Made by a program: the position numbers and the translations under genes
Notes under the pieces: generated by a model
Database searches by the model: none
What the model was told of the DNA's origin: nothing
Seen by the model: the letters and a program-made list of their open reading frames with translations, nothing else
Part shown: piece after piece, positions 1 to 7,773 of the stretch
Layout: each line of letters starts with the position of its first letter
Numbering within the stretch: position 1 is the first letter of the stretch
Assembly (NCBI GenBank): GCA_023445445.1
Contig: JAEXLD010000067.1
Coordinates: 1 to 26,483, forward strand
Source: Bacillota bacterium
Lineage (GTDB): Bacteria > Bacillota > Clostridia > Clostridiales > Clostridiaceae
DNA length: 26,483 nt
Direction of reading: 5' to 3'

Positions 1-19
1 GTAATTCCTTTGGAATTAC
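1..19. repeat. Short perfect inverted repeat at window edge
   Basis: GTAATTCC and GGAATTAC form 8-bp perfect arms around a TTT loop. No T-tract follows directly, so it is not a convincing intrinsic terminator. It may be the tail of a structure belonging to a gene upstream of the window. Confidence 0.4.
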
Positions 20-59
20 ATCAATAATTCTACATTTTACATTCTACATTTTTAATTTA

Positions 60-85
60 GGAGCTGTTTCGACAGCTCCATTTTT
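60..85 (+). terminator. Intrinsic terminator of an upstream gene
   Basis: Stem GGAGCTGT (60-67) and ACAGCTCC (72-79) closes a TTCG tetraloop and is followed by ATTTTT. It presumably ends a plus-strand gene lying left of the window. Similar stems recur at 18389 and 22821. Confidence 0.8.
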
Positions 86-127
86 AACCATTAATATTTA
101 CTATTAATAGGATTAAATTGTAAAATA

Positions 128-136
128 TGTTATAAT
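128..136 (+). promoter_or_regulatory. Extended -10 promoter candidate for the 217 gene
   Basis: TGTTATAAT matches the extended -10 pattern TGnTATAAT. No good -35 lies 16-18 bases upstream, which is typical of extended -10 promoters. The predicted start near 143 leaves a leader of about 75 bases before the gene. Confidence 0.45.
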
Positions 137-216
137 AAGTTTAAGTTATGGATATATTTTTATATAGATAAAGGAGACTATATTATATATTTAGTTAAAT
201 TGGGGGGATTAAATAT

Positions 217-717
217 ATGAAGAAAATATATAGAATATTATTAATTTTACATTTGTTTGTTGGAATAGGTGGAATGGCAGGAGGAATTATGGCTATTCTT
301 AATCCTTATAATCCAGGAGGTATGGCTACGGATTCCTTAAATAATTCACCATTTAACAACTTTCTTATTCCTGGAATCATATTATTTACAGTCATTGGAG
401 TTGGAAATATATTTAGTGCTGTAGTAATGGTTCTTAAATTAAAATATCAAGTCTATATAAGTGGTATTTTTAGCCTAGCTTTAGTAATATGGATAATTGT
501 TCAATGTATAATGTTAAGAATCATTGTATATCTGCATATTATATTTTTTATTATAGGGCTAGTACAAGGAATTTTATCTAGCATTATATTGTTTAAACAA
601 AAATTATTTCCTACAAATATTATTTTAAATATCTTAAGCAAACTAGAAGAGAACTATCCCAATAGTAAAGTCTTAAAGTTTATAAATAGATTAGAGAATA
701 AATTTTATGAAGTTTAA
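217..717 (+). CDS. Small multi-pass membrane protein, function unknown
   Basis: A 166-residue protein with about four hydrophobic segments: roughly residues 5-27, 48-73, 78-101 and 103-126. They are followed by a polar, charged C-terminal tail of about 40 residues. The first segment is glycine/methionine rich (VGIGGMAGGIMAIL). I do not recognise the family. The ATG has a good ribosome site (GGGGGG, 203-208). No terminator separates it from the lipoprotein gene 102 bases downstream, so the two may be co-transcribed. It could be a membrane partner of that lipoprotein, but nothing in the sequence proves this. Confidence 0.75.
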   Translation: MKKIYRILLILHLFVGIGGMAGGIMAILNPYNPGGMATDSLNNSPFNNFLIPGIILFTVIGVGNIFSAVVMVLKLKYQVYISGIFSLALVIWIIVQCIMLRIIVYLHIIFFIIGLVQGILSSIILFKQKLFPTNIILNILSKLEENYPNSKVLKFINRLENKFYEV

Positions 718-731
718 TTAAAGTTTTTAGA

Positions 732-777
<46 letters not shown>

Positions 778-818
778 TGGTTATTTGATTAAATATTAAA
801 TTAAAAGGATGTACGCAT

Positions 819-1304
819 ATGAATATAAAGAAAGGCGCAGTTGTGTTAGTATTTTTATCTGTTTTATTATTTGGATGTTCTAGAAAAGATGTATCTTTAA
901 TTTATAATGATAATGATAAAATTTCGAGTAACTATAATACTTTTAATATTGATGTTAAAGAACAGAAAATATATGGAGAAAAGTTTGTAGGTATTATTAA
1001 TAAGATAGAAGGAATGGATACAATTTGGACCTATGAATCAGAAGAAGATAGTAAATTAGATATAACATATCTTTTGAATGTAGGAAAAGGGAAAGTTAAA
1101 TTTGTTTTAATTTCTCCAGATAATTCCACTACTAATATTATAGAAAGAACTAGTGAATCTGAAATTAATAATTATGCTTCCAGCACTATGCAAATTAAAA
1201 AAGGCCTTAATAGAATAAAAATAGTTGCTGAAAAGAAAAGTAGTGGGGAGTTTGATATAAAGATACCTTATGGAAAGTTTATGGAATTAGGTATAGAAAA
1301 TTAA
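819..1304 (+). CDS. Small putative lipoprotein, function unknown
   Basis: A 161-residue exported protein. An N-terminal KK is followed by a hydrophobic stretch (residues 7-18) and a lipobox LLFGC with the acylated cysteine at position 20, so it should be diacylglyceryl-modified and anchored outside the membrane. The mature part is polar. Residues 80-150 look rich in beta strands (VGKGKVKFVLISPDNST and later LNRIKIVAEKKSSGEFDIKIP), resembling small beta-sandwich lipoproteins, but I cannot assign a family. The ribosome site AAAAGGA (803-809) fits the ATG at 819. It follows a membrane protein gene across an ATT microsatellite and is closed by a strong terminator. Expression could vary with the repeat length. 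Confidence 0.8.
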   Translation: MNIKKGAVVLVFLSVLLFGCSRKDVSLIYNDNDKISSNYNTFNIDVKEQKIYGEKFVGIINKIEGMDTIWTYESEEDSKLDITYLLNVGKGKVKFVLISPDNSTTNIIERTSESEINNYASSTMQIKKGLNRIKIVAEKKSSGEFDIKIPYGKFMELGIEN

Positions 1305-1320
1305 ATAAATTTAAGATTTA

Positions 1321-1360
1321 AAATATCACATCAGTATATTACTATGTGATATTTTTATTT
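1321..1360. terminator. Intrinsic terminator after the lipoprotein gene
   Basis: Arms AAATATCACAT (1321-1331) and ATGTGATATTT (1344-1354) are perfectly complementary around a 12-base loop and run into a T-rich tail. The A-rich 5' side could let it act in both directions. Confidence 0.75.
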
Positions 1361-1379
1361 TAATAAAAATAATTAATAC

Positions 1380-1407
1380 TTGAAAATATTTATCAATAGG
1401 GTATAGT
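1380..1407 (+). promoter_or_regulatory. Promoter candidate for the LLM monooxygenase
   Basis: TTGAAA (1380-1385) is followed after 16 bases by TATAGT (1402-1407). A second box, TATAAT at 1409-1414, lacks a properly spaced -35. This is the only credible promoter between the preceding terminator and the gene. Confidence 0.5.
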
Positions 1408-1449
1408 TTATAATAAGAATAAAAAATGTACATTAAAGGAGGTATGTAT

Positions 1450-2454
1450 ATGAGTATTAAATTAAGTGCCTTAGATCAATCTCCTATAGGTGAAGGTTCA
1501 AATTCTACGGAAGCTTTAAGAAATACAATAGTACTAGCACAGGAGTTAGAAAAGCTAGGATATCATAGATTTTGGGTATCTGAACACCATGACACAAGAA
1601 GTTTAGCAGGTTCAAGTCCAGAAATACTTATTTCTAGTATAGCAGCAAAAACAAATAGAATTAGAGTTGGTTCAGGTGGAGTAATGCTGCCAAATTATAG
1701 TCCTTATAAGGTTGCTGAAAATTTTAAAGTATTGGAAGCCTTATATCCAAATAGAATAGATTTGGGTATAGGTAGAGCACCAGGTGGAATGCCTTTAGCA
1801 AGTAAGGCTCTAATGCAAGGTAGAAGTATTTTTAGTGATAATTATGAGGAGAAAGTATTAGATTTAATAAGATATATTTATGATATAGTTCCAGAAAACA
1901 ATGAATTTAGCGGACTTAAGGCTACTCCAATAACTAGTACTTATCCTGAAATTCATATATTAGGTTCTAGTGGAGGCAGTGCTAGTTTAGCAGCTGGAAC
2001 TGGAGCATCATATGCCTATGCACAATTTATTACTGGAGGTATGGGTGTAAGCTCAGTAAATTGGTATAGAGAAAACTTTAAACAGTCAGTTGTTTCTTCA
2101 TCACCTAATACTATTATTTGTAGTTTTGTAATTTGTGCTGAAACTGAAGAGGAAGTTAATAACCAAGCTGCCATGATGGATTTGACTTTACTTTTAGTTG
2201 AAACAGGGAAGTCCTATGGAATCCCTTCCCTAGAAAGAGCATTATCCTATAAATATTCTGAAACTGAAATGCAAATAGTAAATAGAAATAGAAAAAGAAT
2301 GATAATTGGAACTCCAGAGAAGGTTAAAGAACAAATAATAAATATGAGTAATCTTTATAAAACAGATGAATTTATGATAATTAATTTAAATACAAATTTA
2401 GATGAAAAGATAAAGTCTTATAAATTAATTTCAGAAGAATTTAAAGTTTTGTGA
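1450..2454 (+). CDS. Luciferase-like (LLM class) flavin monooxygenase
   Basis: A 334-residue protein of the bacterial luciferase-like TIM-barrel superfamily, which uses reduced flavin for oxygen insertion; the substrate is unknown. The N-terminus SALDQSPIGEG and the early LGYHRFWVSEHHD are hallmarks of the MsnO8/YhbW-type single-chain group. Other typical stretches are RIRVGSGGVMLPNYSPYKVAE, DLGIGRAPGG and the late IIGTPEKVKEQI. The start is 1450: AAAGGAGG (1435-1442) lies 7 bases upstream, whereas the in-frame ATG at 1426 sits before that ribosome site. surE follows after 41 bases with no terminator, so the two probably form an operon. There is no flavin reductase in the window. Confidence 0.9.
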   Translation: MSIKLSALDQSPIGEGSNSTEALRNTIVLAQELEKLGYHRFWVSEHHDTRSLAGSSPEILISSIAAKTNRIRVGSGGVMLPNYSPYKVAENFKVLEALYPNRIDLGIGRAPGGMPLASKALMQGRSIFSDNYEEKVLDLIRYIYDIVPENNEFSGLKATPITSTYPEIHILGSSGGSASLAAGTGASYAYAQFITGGMGVSSVNWYRENFKQSVVSSSPNTIICSFVICAETEEEVNNQAAMMDLTLLLVETGKSYGIPSLERALSYKYSETEMQIVNRNRKRMIIGTPEKVKEQIINMSNLYKTDEFMIINLNTNLDEKIKSYKLISEEFKVL

Positions 2455-2495
2455 TAATATATATTAAGTAATGAAATTATTTTGGGAGGACTTGT

Positions 2496-3248
2496 ATGAA
2501 AGTTTTAATTACTAATGATGATGGAATTGATGCTAGAGGCATATTAGCCTTAGCAAAAGAAATATCAAAAAAACATGAAGTTACAGTAGTAGCTCCAAGG
2601 GAACAAAAAAGTGCATCTAGCCATTCAATTTCAATTCATAATCCAATAAAAATAAGAGAAGAAAAAATAGACAAGGATTTTAAAGCCTATAGTGTAGTAG
2701 GAACTCCTGCTGATTGTACTCAAGCTGGATTATCATTATTATGTGAAGATATAGACTTAGTTATATCAGGAATAAATAGAGGTTTAAATTGTGGAACTGA
2801 TATCTTATATTCAGGAACTGTTTCAGCAGCAGTAGAAGGAGCTATATATAATGTTCCATCAATTGCTATTTCTATGGAAGTAGATTGGGAAAGATATGAT
2901 GAAGATTATACTAAGGCAGCCGAATGGATAAGTAAGGTAGTAGATATAGCTGAAAAAAGTTATTTAAGAAAAGATGTAGTTCTAAATGTAAATGTTCCAA
3001 ATGTTTTAGAAGATGAAATAAGAGGTATAAAGGTTTGTAGGCTTGGTAAATCAACTTATAAAACAGATTATGTTCTATTAGAAGAAAATGAAGATAAGAT
3101 TTACATAACAAAGGGAACTAGAAATGAAATATCTGAAGAAGATTCCGATCTTTATTATTTATCACAAGGATATGTAACTTTAACACCTCTACATTTTGAT
3201 TTTACTAATTTTCAAATTTTAGATGAAGTAAAAAATATTTTTGAATAA
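2496..3248 (+). CDS. surE: 5'/3'-nucleotidase SurE
   Basis: A 250-residue survival protein SurE, a metal-dependent phosphatase that removes phosphate from nucleoside 5'- and 3'-monophosphates. The metal ligands are visible: D8-D9 in the N-terminal TNDDGI motif, S39 in KSASSHS and N94 in ISGINRG. The family stretch YSGTVSAAVEGA follows at 105-116. Length is normal for the family. A GGGAGGA ribosome site (2484-2490) is placed for the ATG at 2496. It probably shares a transcript with the monooxygenase gene upstream. The gene is complete, with no missing motif. Confidence 0.97.
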   Translation: MKVLITNDDGIDARGILALAKEISKKHEVTVVAPREQKSASSHSISIHNPIKIREEKIDKDFKAYSVVGTPADCTQAGLSLLCEDIDLVISGINRGLNCGTDILYSGTVSAAVEGAIYNVPSIAISMEVDWERYDEDYTKAAEWISKVVDIAEKSYLRKDVVLNVNVPNVLEDEIRGIKVCRLGKSTYKTDYVLLEENEDKIYITKGTRNEISEEDSDLYYLSQGYVTLTPLHFDFTNFQILDEVKNIFE

Positions 3249-3273
3249 TAGATAATTAAGTTTTAATGAATAA

Positions 3274-3335
3274 TGTTGTGGCAATATTTAAGGCCACAAC
3301 ACTTATAACATCATAAAAACTCTAAAAGGGTTTTT
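3274..3335. terminator. Convergent terminator region, surE versus amidase
   Basis: Two hairpins lie between the converging genes. TGTTGTGGC (3274-3282) pairs with GCCACAACA (3293-3301) but has no T-tract. AAAAACTC (3315-3322) pairs with GGGTTTTT (3328-3335), with one G-U pair, and can end transcription in either direction. Confidence 0.6.
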
Positions 3336-3366
3336 AAATTAATTATGAATTAGAAATTCATTATAG

Positions 3367-4167
3367 TTATCTTTCTTTTAAAATTGTAGTTTTATTTTCT
3401 TCAATAAAACTTAATAAAGCATTATTAAGAGCTGTTATAATAGCTTCTTGACCTTTATCAGATTTTAAATATCTTTCATCAGATGCATTACTTAAAAAAC
3501 CTAATTCTAATAATACTGGGATGCTTGAATTTAATTCTAGAACAGCTAAAGCATCATCTTTATTATTATAGGTTTTTACCTTTCTATCTTCTGTATAATT
3601 TGCATTAATCAATGCACTTTGTAGAGTCATTGCTAAGTTTTTACTATTTTCATCTTTTGATTTATACCAAGTTTCAACACCCTTAGCTTCTTGATTTTTG
3701 TAATCACTATTACAATGAATAGAGATAAATAAATCAGACTTTAGAACTTCTGAAAGCTTAATTCTTTCCTTTAAACTATCATTAGAGTTATCTAGCCAAG
3801 GCAATAAGTCATTTGTTCTTGTATAAACAACTTTAACTCCATTATCTTCTAGTAGTTTCCCTAGCTTTAGTGAAATATCTAAAACTATATCCTTTTCTAA
3901 AGAACCAGACAAACCTTTTGCACCAGTATCCCAATCACCGTGGCCAGGATCTATACAAACTATTATTTTATTATCTGTATTTTCATTATTGGCAGTTGAA
4001 GCTATAATATTTTTATTAATGGAAGATTTTTTATTAAGTAATAATAAAAGTGAAAATAATATGATGGAAATTAGTAAAAGGCTAAATCGAAATATTAGTT
4101 GTCTTCTTCTTTTACGTTTATAGAGAAGTTTTCTTCTGTATGCAATATCAAATTTAGGTTTTTCCAT
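3367..4167 (-). CDS. N-acetylmuramoyl-L-alanine amidase, CwlD-like (Amidase_3)
   Basis: A 266-residue membrane-anchored zinc amidase that cleaves the bond between muramic acid and L-alanine in peptidoglycan. After a very basic segment (KRKRRR), residues 24-44 form one membrane anchor. The catalytic domain starts near residue 68 (IVCIDPGHG). The zinc ligands and catalytic glutamate are all present: H76 in DPGHG, E91 in EKDIVLD, H151 in SIHCN and E221 in LLELGFLSN. Architecture and size match CwlD, which makes muramic-delta-lactam in spore cortex; a general autolysin role is possible. The start is 4167, because GAGGAA sits 6 bases before it; the ATG at 4188 has no ribosome site. It has its own promoter (4207-4235). 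Confidence 0.88.
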   Translation of the reverse strand: MEKPKFDIAYRRKLLYKRKRRRQLIFRFSLLLISIILFSLLLLLNKKSSINKNIIASTANNENTDNKIIVCIDPGHGDWDTGAKGLSGSLEKDIVLDISLKLGKLLEDNGVKVVYTRTNDLLPWLDNSNDSLKERIKLSEVLKSDLFISIHCNSDYKNQEAKGVETWYKSKDENSKNLAMTLQSALINANYTEDRKVKTYNNKDDALAVLELNSSIPVLLELGFLSNASDERYLKSDKGQEAIITALNNALLSFIEENKTTILKER

Positions 4168-4206
4168 ATAATTTTCCTCATAATTCATAATAATTTACAT
4201 AATATA

Positions 4207-4235
4207 ATTATACTAATAATATAATAAGTTGTAAA
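4207..4235 (-). promoter_or_regulatory. Promoter of the CwlD-like amidase
   Basis: Read on the minus strand, TTTACA (4235-4230) is followed after exactly 17 bases by TATAAT (4212-4207). It looks like a vegetative sigma-A promoter, not the sigma-E promoter known for cwlD in Bacillus. Confidence 0.65.
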
Positions 4236-4316
4236 TAAATGGAAATTACGACTGGTATATCATTGGTTGATAATATATAAATATTAATATAAACTATAAT
4301 AAAAGGGGGAAGGAAC

Positions 4317-4877
4317 ATGCCTAAAATTTTACAAAATCCAAGAGAAACAATACTTAAAGAAGGTTATGAATTATTAGAAGCTAAAGGTTATAAAAATTTT
4401 AGCATGAGAGAACTTGCTAATAGGTGTGATATTGGACTAGGGACAGTATATAATTACTTTGCAAATAAGATGTCTTTAGTTAGAGAAATATTTAATGATA
4501 TATGGATAAATATAATAGAAGATTTAAAAACTGTTAAAGATAAAAATATATCCTTTGAAGAAAAAATAAAGTTAATTTATTTAGGTTTAGAAAAGTTTTT
4601 AATATATCATAGGGAAGTTTTTTTTGAACTAACAAAGGAAGAGAAATTAAATGAAGATAACGAATCTCATTCTTGTCCTAAATATGATCTATTAGATGAA
4701 TTATATATAATTATTGATGATATAATAGAATTACATAAAAAGAATAAAGATATAACTATGAATATTGAAACAAGAAAATTAACATCTTTTTTAATAAATA
4801 ATATGATGACTCTATCTATAAAGAATACTGATTTTTCTATAGATGATTTATTATATATTGTCAGAAATAGTTTATAA
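4317..4877 (+). CDS. TetR/AcrR-family transcriptional regulator
   Basis: A 186-residue regulator. The N-terminal helix-turn-helix spans about residues 29-48 (FSMRELANRCDIGLGTVYNYF), preceded by the usual helix ILKEGYELLEAKGYKN. The C-terminal ligand-binding half (60-186) is all-helical and unlike any subgroup I can name. The ribosome site GGGGGAAGG directly precedes the ATG. The rhomboid-like gene starts 17 bases after its stop, so the two are co-transcribed and the regulator may control that gene and itself. A short imperfect palindrome, TATCA-N5-TGATA at 4258-4272, lies in the upstream gap and could be an operator, but this is weak. Confidence 0.9.
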   Translation: MPKILQNPRETILKEGYELLEAKGYKNFSMRELANRCDIGLGTVYNYFANKMSLVREIFNDIWINIIEDLKTVKDKNISFEEKIKLIYLGLEKFLIYHREVFFELTKEEKLNEDNESHSCPKYDLLDELYIIIDDIIELHKKNKDITMNIETRKLTSFLINNMMTLSIKNTDFSIDDLLYIVRNSL

Positions 4878-4894
4878 AGGAGACAGATATTTTT

Positions 4895-5680
4895 ATGAAT
4901 TGGTTAAACAAACTAGAAAGAAAGATAGGAAAGTTTTATATAAGAAATTTAATGCTAATTATTATTTGTGGCCAAATTTTAGTTTTTGCATTTAGTTATT
5001 TGGGAAGAGATATATCTAATATGTTAATTTTAAATAAAAATGCAGTACTTAATGGAGAAGTATGGAGACTTGTAACATTTATATTTGTTCCATCAAGTTA
5101 TTCTATAATTTCCTTTATATTTTCAATGTATTTTTATTATTTAGCTGGTACTGGATTAGAACATCAATGGGGGGAATTTAAGTTTAATTTTTATTACCTT
5201 ATAGGAGTAATTACAACTATAATTGTTTCAATGATAACTGGAGCTAATGCTACTGGAACATTTATCAACCTTTCTTTATTTTTAGCTTTTGCTAAGGTAT
5301 ACCCAAACTTTCAAATATTATTGTTTTTTATAATACCAATTAAGGTTAAATACTTAGCTATATTTAACTGGGTTCTTATAGGATATAGTTTCTTAACAGC
5401 AGCATCACTTGGAGGAAAAATATTGACCTTAGTTCCATTGTTAAACTTTTTCTTGTTCTTTGGAAAAGATATATTCACAGGCACAACTACTGGTGCAGTA
5501 AATTATAGAAGACAACAAAAATTTAAAGCACAAATAAAGGAAAGAGAAGTTATTCATAAATGTGTAGTTTGTGGAATTACAGAAAAGGAAGATCCTAAAA
5601 TGGATTTTAGATATTGTTCAAAATGTTCAGGAAAGAAGTGTTACTGTGAAAATCATATAAGAAATCATGAACACAAATAA
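4895..5680 (+). CDS. Rhomboid-like membrane protein lacking the catalytic motif, with C-terminal Cys/His zinc-ribbon tail
   Basis: A 261-residue protein with about six membrane segments between residues 18 and 190. The rhomboid hallmark GEVWRLVTFIFVP (54-66) and the GLEHQWG stretch (87-93) mark the fold. The serine-protease motif GxSG is absent where expected (near 117-124 the sequence is ANATGTFINLS), and no membrane histidine is seen in the last segment, so it is probably a pseudoprotease. The soluble tail (205-261) is basic, then has C223, C226, C241, C244, C249, C251 and H254, H258, H260: a metal-binding domain on the cytosolic or exposed side. The ribosome site AAAGGAG is 12 bases from the ATG, so an in-frame ATT at 4889 is a remote alternative start. 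Second gene of the TetR operon. Confidence 0.8.
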   Translation: MNWLNKLERKIGKFYIRNLMLIIICGQILVFAFSYLGRDISNMLILNKNAVLNGEVWRLVTFIFVPSSYSIISFIFSMYFYYLAGTGLEHQWGEFKFNFYYLIGVITTIIVSMITGANATGTFINLSLFLAFAKVYPNFQILLFFIIPIKVKYLAIFNWVLIGYSFLTAASLGGKILTLVPLLNFFLFFGKDIFTGTTTGAVNYRRQQKFKAQIKEREVIHKCVVCGITEKEDPKMDFRYCSKCSGKKCYCENHIRNHEHK

Positions 5681-5690
5681 AACTATAGGG

Positions 5691-5726
5691 GGTAAAGGTA
5701 TTTTTTAGATACTTTTACCTTTTTTG
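5691..5726 (+). terminator. Intrinsic terminator of the TetR/rhomboid-like operon
   Basis: GGTAAAGGTAT (5691-5701) pairs with ATACTTTTACC (5709-5719) with one G-U pair, followed by six T. It begins 11 bases after the stop codon. Confidence 0.88.
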
Positions 5727-5766
5727 ATTTTAAGAGAGATGTAATTGTTTTTATTTCCAATAATGA

Positions 5767-5819
5767 ATAGTAATTATTATATAATAGTGATAGTAATTAT
5801 TGTTTGCATGATGTATAAT
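5767..5819 (+). promoter_or_regulatory. Promoter with tandem direct repeats for the three-gene operon
   Basis: ATAGTAATTATT occurs twice, at 5767-5778 and 5790-5801, start to start 23 bases, about two helical turns. A perfect TATAAT lies at 5814-5819. The second repeat covers the expected -35 position (5791-5796, TAGTAA), which is a poor -35, so activation by a protein bound to the repeats is plausible. The leader would be about 60 bases. Confidence 0.5.
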
Positions 5820-5888
5820 AGAATGGAATAATAATTGACTATTAATTAAAAAATATAGAGTAAATTTATAACTAAGAAGGGAAGAAAC

Positions 5889-6662
5889 ATGGAAAATAAC
5901 GAGTTAAAAAAGATATATGATAATCCACTGCATATAAGATATATAGATAATCCAAGTGAAGATTTAGTATTAGAAGCAGTTAAGAAGAATGGATTAGCAA
6001 TAAAGTATATAAAAAACCCAAGTAATATTGTGAAGGAAATAGCAATTAAAAACAATCCACTAGCTGTTGAGTATATTGAAGAATTAGATGAGGAAAATGC
6101 TATTTTAGCAGTTAGATTACTTTGGAATTCATTAAAGTATATTAAAAATCCTACAGATAAAGTTAAGCTTGAAGCAGTAAAAGCTAAGGGATGGGCTATT
6201 CAATTTGTAGAAAATCCAACTGAAGAAATTCAATTAAAAGCAGTATCTAAGGATTATGATTCAATAAAATATATAAAGGAACCATCAGAAAAGGTTCAAT
6301 TAGCTGCAGTTAAAAAGTATTGGGCTGCTATAAAATTTATTAATAATCCTACTTTAGAAGTTAGAAGAGAGGCTATTAAAGCAAATGAAGAAGCAATTAA
6401 CTATATCAACTTTGATTTAGATGAGCTAAAAATTTTAATTGGAGATAATATAAAAATCGTTAAGTACGTATATGATTCTATTGATGTAGATTTTGTAGTT
6501 AATGTTGTTATTGAAAAAGTAAAAGAGGAAACAATTGATGAAAAGTATATAAAGGACTTTTTAGAACTAGAAATACTAGAGATGAATAAAATTAATTTTA
6601 TAAAAGCGTATGGAAGTAAGAAAGCTAAAGTGTTTTTAGTGGATTATAAACTTTCAAGATAA
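5889..6662 (+). CDS. 22-residue helical-repeat protein (DUF4116-like), first gene of MoxR/DUF2201 operon
   Basis: A 257-residue soluble acidic protein. After a 20-residue lead-in (itself ending NPLHIRYID), residues 21-174 consist of seven complete 22-residue units with the pattern NP(S/T)xxxxxxAVkxxxxaIkyIk; unit starts are 21, 43, 65, 87, 109, 131 and 153. The spacing is exact, with no insertion. The units resemble those of DUF4116 repeat proteins, expected to stack as alpha-helical hairpins that bind protein. Residues 175-257 form a non-repeated cap. The function is unknown. The MoxR-like ATPase starts 14 bases after its stop and the metallopeptidase/VWA gene follows, so it is probably the scaffold or substrate adaptor of that pair. 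Confidence 0.85.
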   Translation: MENNELKKIYDNPLHIRYIDNPSEDLVLEAVKKNGLAIKYIKNPSNIVKEIAIKNNPLAVEYIEELDEENAILAVRLLWNSLKYIKNPTDKVKLEAVKAKGWAIQFVENPTEEIQLKAVSKDYDSIKYIKEPSEKVQLAAVKKYWAAIKFINNPTLEVRREAIKANEEAINYINFDLDELKILIGDNIKIVKYVYDSIDVDFVVNVVIEKVKEETIDEKYIKDFLELEILEMNKINFIKAYGSKKAKVFLVDYKLSR

Positions 6663-6676
6663 AAAGAGGTGAGAAG

Positions 6677-7762
6677 ATGAAATTTTCAGAAGCTATAAAT
6701 ACAGTGGAATTGGTATTAGAATCAGGTAGTGTTCCTTTAATAATAGGTGAAGCAGGTATAGGTAAAACTTCTTTAGTAAAGAGAATATGCAATGAAGAAA
6801 ATTATTACTTAGTAAACATAGATGCAAATCTATTAAAGGAAGGGGAAATTGGTGGACTTCCAATAGTAGATAATGGAAAGACAAGATATGCAACTCATTA
6901 TAAGTTAATTGAAATTGATAATGCTATATCAGATAACAAATATAATGGAGTAATGCTATTTATAGATGAACTTAATAGATGTGAACATGCTGTTCAGCAA
7001 GAACTTATGAATTTAATATTAAATAGGGAAATTAATGGATATAAATTAAATGATAATGTGAAAATAATGGCAGCTATGAATCCTTCTAACAAATATGAGG
7101 GGTTTGAAGATACTGATTATCAAGTAGTAGATATGGATAATGCACAAGAAGACAGATTTGTTTGGATAGAATTAAGTTCAGATATTAAGGAATGGCTAAA
7201 ATGGGCTATGAGTGGAGAAGTAAATGTACATGATCATATTATAGAATTTTTATCAAATTTCCCTGAATATTTGAATGTTACAAATTCAAATGAATCCATT
7301 AAAGCAACCCCTAGAAGTTGGGAAAGAGTTGCTAAATCTTATAATGTATACTTAAGAAATACTGAAAGTTACACAATAGATACCTTCTATAATGTAGTCA
7401 AGGGGAACGTTGGAGTAAGCATTGCAACTGATTTTATTAATTATATTAAGAATATAAAAAATCCTTTAATTAAGCCAGAAGATTTATTTTCTTATTTGAT
7501 TTTACCTGTAGAAGTAAAAGAAGAAATAAGGGGAGAAAGTCATTCAAGGTTATATATACTAGCTAAGAATTCAATAAGATATATAAATGATAATAATAAT
7601 GAAGTAAATAGAAAGTTATTTGCAGATTTATTAACTTGTTATCCAAAGGATTTAAGACTTGGTATTATGAAAGAAATAAAGGGCGATTTAAAAGAAGAAA
7701 CCTATATGGATTTATTGTATGAAGATATGTTCTTAGATTCCTTCTTTAGTATTTATGAATAG
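6677..7762 (+). CDS. MoxR-like AAA+ ATPase
   Basis: A 361-residue cytosolic AAA+ ATPase. Walker A is GEAGIGKTS (24-32), Walker B is VMLFIDE (92-98), and a sensor-1 asparagine lies in MAAMNPSN (N135). A sensor-2-type arginine may sit in KATPRSWERV. The pattern LFIDELNRCEHAVQQELMN is typical of the MoxR/dynein-like AAA_5 group, whose members work as chaperones with VWA-domain partners. The gene lies between the repeat protein and a DUF2201 protein with a VWA-like domain, with gaps of 14 and 11 bases, so the three should be translated together. The ribosome site is AGAGGTGA (6665-6672). The client is unknown. Confidence 0.92.
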   Translation: MKFSEAINTVELVLESGSVPLIIGEAGIGKTSLVKRICNEENYYLVNIDANLLKEGEIGGLPIVDNGKTRYATHYKLIEIDNAISDNKYNGVMLFIDELNRCEHAVQQELMNLILNREINGYKLNDNVKIMAAMNPSNKYEGFEDTDYQVVDMDNAQEDRFVWIELSSDIKEWLKWAMSGEVNVHDHIIEFLSNFPEYLNVTNSNESIKATPRSWERVAKSYNVYLRNTESYTIDTFYNVVKGNVGVSIATDFINYIKNIKNPLIKPEDLFSYLILPVEVKEEIRGESHSRLYILAKNSIRYINDNNNEVNRKLFADLLTCYPKDLRLGIMKEIKGDLKEETYMDLLYEDMFLDSFFSIYE

Positions 7763-7773
7763 GATGATGTCTT

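Noticed and set aside
4258..4272. TATCA-N5-TGATA palindrome as operator of the TetR gene
   Set aside because: Five-base arms are too short to stand out in AT-rich sequence, and flanking bases do not extend the symmetry.
5835..5859. TTGACT...TATAGA as promoter for the three-gene operon
   Set aside because: The spacer would be only 13 bases; the TATAAT at 5814 with upstream direct repeats is more plausible.
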